This document shows, in pieces, positions 4,989 through 8,805 of a stretch of DNA of 8,805 bases. The position numbers and the translations under genes were made by a program. The first letter of the stretch is position 1. Each line of letters opens with the position of its first letter. The notes beneath the pieces are model-generated. The model searched no databases. It saw only the letters and a program-made list of their open reading frames with translations, and was not told where the DNA came from. Source of the stretch: Pseudomonadota bacterium (GTDB lineage: Bacteria; Pseudomonadota; Gammaproteobacteria; Xanthomonadales; Xanthomonadaceae); the NCBI GenBank assembly GCA_023439425.1, contig JAEXNZ010000378.1, positions 1 to 8,805 of the forward strand. The letters run 5' to 3'.

Positions 4989-5238
4989 CCTTGCTACCAC
5001 GCCGGTTGTAGCCGGCGCTGTCGTGTTCGGCGGCGTCCTGTTCTTCCTGGCAGGCAATGCACAGGCGCACGCCGGGCACGGCCTTGCGCCGCGCCTCGGG
5101 GATGAGGGCGTCGCAGTGTTCGCAGTGGGTCAAGCCCGGGCCCTGTCGCAACTGGGCGCGGGCGCGCTGGATGGCGTCGTCGACGGTGGCGTCGATCTGG
5201 TCCTGGACCGCGCCGTCTCCTGCCCAACCGGTTGCCAT
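4972..5238 (-). CDS. ybiI: DksA/TraR-type C4 zinc-finger protein, YbiI-like
   Basis: The product has 88 residues, the same length as E. coli YbiI, with which it shares the start (MA-GWA-D-AV), the zinc finger and the C-terminal GYNRRGSKDSQLR. One zinc site is formed by Cys39, Cys42, Cys60 and Cys63 (CxxC-x17-CxxC), with ARRKAVPGVRLC between them as in the DksA/TraR family. The N-terminal 30 residues form one acidic helix rather than DksA's long coiled coil, so binding in the RNA polymerase secondary channel is possible but not shown. GGGAG (minus strand of 5246-5250) lies 7 bases before the ATG. It follows the YaiL-like gene on the same strand by 106 bases, so cotranscription is possible. Confidence 0.92.
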   Translation of the reverse strand: MATGWAGDGAVQDQIDATVDDAIQRARAQLRQGPGLTHCEHCDALIPEARRKAVPGVRLCIACQEEQDAAEHDSAGYNRRGSKDSQLR

Positions 5239-5322
5239 GAGGCGTCTCCCGACAATGGATCAGACGGCCAGCATAGCCCCGCGATGACGCGGCCAGCTGC
5301 CGCGCGGCTGAATGCAGGTCGC

Positions 5323-5344
5323 GCGGGTGAACGGTTCAGCCCGC
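5323..5344 (-). terminator. Hairpin directly after the YaiL-like gene
   Basis: GCGGGTGAA (5323-5331) pairs with TTCA-G-CCCGC (5335-5344) over 9 bp with one bulged G and a 3-base loop. It abuts the TAA stop (5345-5347, minus strand). No T-run follows, so it may be a weak terminator or a 3' stabilising hairpin ahead of the ybiI-like gene. Confidence 0.35.
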
Positions 5345-5902
5345 TTACCAGATGAGATCGTCCGGCACCTGGAACTGGGCGTAGTAGGCGTCGTCTTCGG
5401 CATTGCCGGTGCTGGGCTCGTCATGGCCCTTGTTCTGGCCGTTGTCGAGCACGATTACTGCAGCATCGCGTTCGCGGATCTTGTCGGCGGCGGCGCGCGG
5501 CACCAGTTCGAAGCCGTCGCCGAAGCGCACGATCACCAGGCTGCCGGCCGCCAGCTGCCGGCGCAGGGCGGCGTTGACCAGCAGGGTGCGGATCAGTGTG
5601 CCGTCGTTGAAGCGGTACTCGCTGTCGCCGTCGCGGGCGACCTTCTGGGTTTCGATGATCTGGCGGATCTGCGCCTTGCGTTCCTGTGCGTGGGCAGCGG
5701 CCTTGCGTTCGGCCTCGATGGCACGGTCGCGTTCAGCCTTTTCCGCACGCAGACGGTCGGCTTCACGCTGGCTGTCGGTCGGGGCGGCCGGGCCTTTGCC
5801 GTGCCGCGCCTTTTCCTGCTCGCGCGCGGCCTGTGACACCTGGGATTTCTTCACCAGGCCGGCCTTGAGCAGCTGTTGCTGCAGGGGGTTGCCCTTTGCC
5901 AT
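5345..5902 (-). CDS. yaiL: DUF2058 family protein, YaiL-like
   Basis: The product has 185 residues. It has the family layout: an N-terminal L-QQLLKAGLV-K motif (8-18), a highly charged Lys/Glu/Ala-rich coiled-coil segment (about 25-90), a compact beta-rich domain (about 93-155, with YRFNDGTLIRTLLVN and KIRERDAAVIVLD) and the conserved C-terminal VPDDLIW. E. coli YaiL (about 180 residues) has the same start, the same ADKIAQRDA-like stretch and ends in VPDDLMW. The family has been described as nucleoprotein or polynucleotide-associated, but its activity is not known. There is no signal peptide or membrane segment. The ATG at 5902 is chosen by family alignment; only a weak AAAG precedes it. The gene is divergent from the YgjP-like gene with 47 bases between start codons, so both promoters must lie in or near this gap. 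Confidence 0.9.
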   Translation of the reverse strand: MAKGNPLQQQLLKAGLVKKSQVSQAAREQEKARHGKGPAAPTDSQREADRLRAEKAERDRAIEAERKAAAHAQERKAQIRQIIETQKVARDGDSEYRFNDGTLIRTLLVNAALRRQLAAGSLVIVRFGDGFELVPRAAADKIRERDAAVIVLDNGQNKGHDEPSTGNAEDDAYYAQFQVPDDLIW

Positions 5903-5949
5903 ACGCTTTGTGTCTGTATCTACTGGAATCCGGGAGCCATCATACCGCC

Positions 5950-6447
5950 ATGACCCCCTTGAAGTACCTTGCCGGTTACCCCGCCGCCCTGCAGCAGCAG
6001 GTGCGGGAGCTGATCGCGGCCGACCGCCTCGGGCCCTGGCTGCAGCAGCGCTATGTAGAGCCCCACGAGGTGCGCAACGACCGTCAGTTGTATGACTACA
6101 CGCAGGCGCTGAAAGAGCGCTACCTGCGTCAGTCGGTGCCGCTGTCCAAAGTGATCTACGACAACAAGCTGCAGGTCCTGAAACACGCGCTGGGTACCCA
6201 CACCACGGTGTCACGCGTTCAGGGCAGCCGCCTCAAGTCCAGTCGCGAAATCCGCATCGCCAGCGTATTCCGCGAGGCCCCCGCCCCGTTCCTGAAAATG
6301 ATCGTGGTCCACGAACTGGCCCACCTGAAGGAATCCGATCACAACAAAGCCTTCTACCAGCTGTGCACCCACATGGAGCCGGACTATCACCAGCTGGAGT
6401 TCGGGCTGCGCATGTACCTGACCCATCTCGACGCCCGGCCGGACTGA
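5950..6447 (+). CDS. ygjP: YgjP-type zinc metallopeptidase (M48/DUF45-like)
   Basis: The product has 165 residues, close to E. coli YgjP (167), which it resembles along its whole length. The zinc site is HELAH (His121, Glu122, His125), with His131 in ESDHNKAF as the likely third ligand; Glu122 would be the general base. Family segments YDNKLQVLKHALGTHTTVSRVQG (about 70-92) and PAPFLKMIVV (111-120) precede it, and CTHMEPDYHQLE (139-150) follows. There is no signal peptide, so it is cytoplasmic; its substrate is unknown. The ATG at 5950 fits the family N-terminus (L-YL-GYP); GGGAG (5932-5936) lies 13 bases upstream, a longer gap than usual. An in-frame start at 5896 would overlap the divergent gene and is rejected. 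It is followed by the pseudouridine synthase homologue after 46 bases. Confidence 0.92.
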   Translation: MTPLKYLAGYPAALQQQVRELIAADRLGPWLQQRYVEPHEVRNDRQLYDYTQALKERYLRQSVPLSKVIYDNKLQVLKHALGTHTTVSRVQGSRLKSSREIRIASVFREAPAPFLKMIVVHELAHLKESDHNKAFYQLCTHMEPDYHQLEFGLRMYLTHLDARPD

Positions 6448-6493
6448 GGTGCCGTACACTCCCCGCCCGCATCCGCTACCTGCTGCCTGCCCC

Positions 6494-7204
6494 ATGACCG
6501 ACCCGATCCGACTCGACAAGCGCCTCACCCAGCTGCTGGGCTGCTCGCGCGGCGACGCCCAGCGCTACATCGAAGGCGGCTGGGTGACGGTGGACGGGAA
6601 CGTGGTGGAACAGCCGCAGGCGCTGGTCACCAACGAAGTGGTGGCGCTGCGCGAGCATGCCGAAGCCGGTCGCACTGCGTCGGTCAGCATGCTGCTGCAT
6701 AAACCCGCGGGTACCCGTGCCGACCAGCTGTGCGCCCTGGTCACGCCCGACAGCCGCAGCGACCTGGACGCAACCGGCGTGAATCTGCTGCAGCGCCACT
6801 TCCACGGCCTGCAGCTGGGCCTGGCGTTGTCAGCCGAAGACAGCGGCATGGTCGTGGTGAGCCAGGACGGCCGCATGCTGTCGTTCCTGAAAGACCGCAG
6901 CCCGACGCTGGAACAGGAATACGTGGTGGAGGTCAGCGGCGAACTGGCCCCTTATGGCCTGGCGCGACTGGCGCATGGCCTGAGCTATCGAGGCTGGCCA
7001 CTGCCGCCGTGCAAGGTCAGCTGGCAGAGCGAGACCCGGCTGCGCTTTGCGATCAAACCGGTGCAGCCGGGCCAGCTGCGCGACATGTGCGCGCAGGTGG
7101 GGCTGCAGGTGGTGAGCATCCGCCGCCTGCGCATCGGCCGCGTTGCGATGGGCAAGCTGGCCCCGGGCCAGTGGCGCTATCTGGCACCGGACGAGCGGTT
7201 CTAG
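6494..7204 (+). CDS. RsuA/RluF-family pseudouridine synthase homologue, probably catalytically inactive
   Basis: The product has 236 residues. An N-terminal S4 RNA-binding domain (about 4-58: RLDKRLTQLLGCSRGDAQRYIEGGWVTVDG) is joined to an RsuA-type domain (65-236) starting with the LLHKPAG motif (67-73) and ending in a GxW segment (GQWRYL). In this family the catalytic Asp lies in GRLDxxSxGL; here the aligned stretch reads LALSAEDSGM (110-119), placing Ser113 at the catalytic position. The second conserved motif, xxxRQIRRM, reads QPGQLRDMC (191-199) and also lacks key arginines. I therefore see a well-kept fold with a lost active site, suggesting an RNA-binding role rather than uridine isomerisation. 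The reading frame is intact and codon use is normal, so it is not a decayed gene. No clear Shine-Dalgarno sequence precedes the ATG. The ClsC-like gene starts 5 bases after its stop. Confidence 0.85.
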   Translation: MTDPIRLDKRLTQLLGCSRGDAQRYIEGGWVTVDGNVVEQPQALVTNEVVALREHAEAGRTASVSMLLHKPAGTRADQLCALVTPDSRSDLDATGVNLLQRHFHGLQLGLALSAEDSGMVVVSQDGRMLSFLKDRSPTLEQEYVVEVSGELAPYGLARLAHGLSYRGWPLPPCKVSWQSETRLRFAIKPVQPGQLRDMCAQVGLQVVSIRRLRIGRVAMGKLAPGQWRYLAPDERF

Positions 7205-7208
7205 ATCC

Positions 7209-8765
7209 ATGCGCCGCCTGCTGCGCTGGATCATTCTGCTGCTGGCTCTGGTGGCGCTGCTGGTGCTCAGCGGCCTGCTGCTGGCCGACCACCTGACACC
7301 CAAGGCCGTGGGCACGCCCAGCACGTCACTGCCGCTGCAGCCCGCCCAGAGCGCCATCGACCGCGAGGTGGAGCGGCTGCAGACACTGCACCCGGAGCAA
7401 TCGGGTGTTGCGTTCCTCTCTGACGGACTTGAGGCGTATGCCGCGCGTGCGGTCATCACCCGGCATGCGGCACGCAGCCTGGATCTGCAGTACTACATCT
7501 GGCACGACGATCTCATCGGCCACCTGATGGTGCAGGAACTGCATCAGGCGGCCGAACGCGGCGTGCGCGTGCGCATCCTGCTCGACGACATGAACGCGCA
7601 CGACAAGGACGCGTTGATGATGGCGCTGGATGAGCACCCCAACATCGAGATCCGCCTGTACAACCCGTTCCGCAACCGCGACGCCCTGTGGCGGCTGGTG
7701 GAAATGGTGCAGCGCTTTTTCAGCGTGAATCACCGCATGCACAACAAGGCCTGGATTGCCGACGGCCGGGTCGCCATTGTTGGCGGCCGCAACATCGGCG
7801 AGGAGTACTTCAGCGCGCGTCCCGATGTGAACTTCCGCGACCTCGACCTGCTGGTGGCCGGGCCCGTGGTGGGCCAGGCCAGCAGCATCTTCGACGACTA
7901 CTGGAACAGTGAAACCGCCTTGCCGATTGCCGCATTGGCGTTCCACACGCCTGCACAGTTGAAGCTGCTGCTGCGTGAATCGGCCAACGAAGCACGTCTG
8001 GAAGGCGCGCAGCCCTATCTGCAGCGCGTGCAGGAGTCGCCCACGGCGCGTGCCTTCTTCCTGGAGCCGACCCGCCTGCACTGGAGCGACCGGGTCGAGA
8101 TTGTGTCCGATCCGGCAATGAAGCATCAGCGGGACGACCGTGAGCGCTGGCTGGTGACGCGTCTGGTGCGTGAACTGGAAGCGACCCGTCACAAGGCACT
8201 GCTCATCTCTCCCTACTTCGTGCCCGGCGATGAGGGCACAGATGGATTCAGCGCCCTGGTCGCGCGCGGGGCGACCGTTGGCATCGTGACCAACTCGCTG
8301 GCCGCCAATGACGTGGCCGCTGTGCACAGCGGTTACATGCACTACCGCGCGCCGCTGCTGCGCGGTGGCGTGCATCTGTACGAATTGAAGGCTCATGGTG
8401 CCAGCGACGGCGGCGGCCTGTTCGGCAGCAGCGGAGCCAGCCTGCATACCAAGGCATTCGTGCTGGATGACGCACGCGGGTTCGTCGGCTCGTTCAACCT
8501 GGACCCGCGTTCGGCCTATCTCAATACCGAGATGGGCGTGCTGTTCGACGATGAGGTCCTGGCTGCGCAGCTGCGCGATGAATTTCTGCGCCTGGCCGCA
8601 CCGGAGCAGAGCTACTGGGTGGATCTGGATGCACGAGGGGATGTGCGCTGGCTGGACCGTGCCGCGCAGCCGCCGCAGCTTCTGGACAAGGAGCCGGATG
8701 CGTCGTGGTGGCAGCGCGCGAGTGCGCGGATGATCAGCTGGCTGCCGTTGGAGTCGCAGCTGTAA
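7209..8765 (+). CDS. clsC: Phospholipase D-family cardiolipin synthase, ClsC-like
   Basis: The product has 518 residues. An N-terminal transmembrane helix (about 6-26) anchors it in the inner membrane. Two HKD motifs form the active site: HNKAWIAD (His178, Lys180, Asp185, then GGRN at 192-195) and HTKAFVLD (His413, Lys415, Asp420, then GSFNLDPRS at 427-435). The segments QYYIWHDD (94-101), RILLDDMN (122-129), ISPYFVP (333-339) and TNSLAANDVAAVHSGY (361-376) match E. coli ClsC, as does the C-terminal KEP-x-S-W-W-R ending. ClsC makes cardiolipin from phosphatidylglycerol and phosphatidylethanolamine; the same reaction is likely here. E. coli ClsC has 473 residues; the extra length is mostly the N-terminal anchor and linker. 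The ATG at 7209 follows the previous stop by four bases, so translational coupling is likely; an earlier in-frame start overlaps that gene and is rejected. Confidence 0.92.
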   Translation: MRRLLRWIILLLALVALLVLSGLLLADHLTPKAVGTPSTSLPLQPAQSAIDREVERLQTLHPEQSGVAFLSDGLEAYAARAVITRHAARSLDLQYYIWHDDLIGHLMVQELHQAAERGVRVRILLDDMNAHDKDALMMALDEHPNIEIRLYNPFRNRDALWRLVEMVQRFFSVNHRMHNKAWIADGRVAIVGGRNIGEEYFSARPDVNFRDLDLLVAGPVVGQASSIFDDYWNSETALPIAALAFHTPAQLKLLLRESANEARLEGAQPYLQRVQESPTARAFFLEPTRLHWSDRVEIVSDPAMKHQRDDRERWLVTRLVRELEATRHKALLISPYFVPGDEGTDGFSALVARGATVGIVTNSLAANDVAAVHSGYMHYRAPLLRGGVHLYELKAHGASDGGGLFGSSGASLHTKAFVLDDARGFVGSFNLDPRSAYLNTEMGVLFDDEVLAAQLRDEFLRLAAPEQSYWVDLDARGDVRWLDRAAQPPQLLDKEPDASWWQRASARMISWLPLESQL

Positions 8766-8768
8766 CCA

Positions 8769-8805
8769 CCACGCCCTGCGTGGCTGTGCGGTTTTTCAGC
8801 CACGC
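8769..8805 (+). terminator. Possible terminator with alternative pairing, cut by the window end
   Basis: GCGTGGCTG (8778-8786) pairs perfectly over 9 bp with CAGCCACGC (8797-8805) around a loop holding TTTTT (8792-8796). The same middle arm can also pair with CCACGC at 8769-8774, giving a shorter hairpin followed by the T-run. One of these is probably the terminator of the ClsC-like gene. The sequence ends at the last paired base, so any T-run beyond is not visible. Confidence 0.5.

Noticed and set aside
7326..8447. Open frame of 373 codons on the minus strand opposite the clsC-like gene
   Set aside because: Shadow frame of a gene with both HKD motifs and full-length similarity to ClsC.

Overview
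The window looks like chromosomal DNA of a xanthomonad, most likely Stenotrophomonas (S. maltophilia group). I infer this from the high GC content, the strongly G/C-ending codons, close resemblance to gammaproteobacterial families known from E. coli (YegD, YbiI, YaiL, YgjP, ClsC), and one short palindromic repeat with a GTAG head of the SMAG type. There are no transposases, integrases, CRISPR arrays, tRNAs or rRNAs. The window carries eleven supported protein genes; two short ones (59 and 69 residues) are easy to miss.

Layout. 1-1436: a hairpin, then an Hsp70-like YegD ATPase (+). 1437-1742: a 306-base non-coding leader with a possible sigma70 promoter, a weak Fur-like site and a terminator-like hairpin, ahead of a 59-residue basic protein with a very strong ribosome binding site. 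1936-1961: a hairpin between convergent genes. 1971-3954 (-): a tightly packed operon of an ECF sigma factor, a single-pass membrane protein that is probably its anti-sigma factor, and an exported DUF4097 beta-repeat protein. 4082-4917 (+): a small predicted lipoprotein and a short MscS-type channel. 4911-4988: a cluster of hairpins including the GTAG repeat. 4972-5902 (-): a YbiI-type zinc-finger protein and a YaiL/DUF2058 protein. 5950-8765 (+): a YgjP-type metalloprotease, an RsuA-family pseudouridine synthase homologue that appears to lack its catalytic aspartate, and a ClsC-type cardiolipin synthase.

The most notable observation lies between the sigma operon and the lipoprotein gene. The same module, CTAAACCTTTT then 11 unconserved bases then GCATCCAAG, occurs twice, facing outward, once per strand. 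Its two conserved halves have the spacing of an ECF-type -35/-10 promoter (16 bases between AAACC and CATCC). The simplest reading is that the sigma factor drives both its own operon and the divergent lipoprotein gene, perhaps with the MscS-like channel. That would form a self-contained envelope-response circuit: sigma factor, membrane-bound regulator, exported beta-repeat protein and lipoprotein. The functional link is inference; the matched modules are directly visible.
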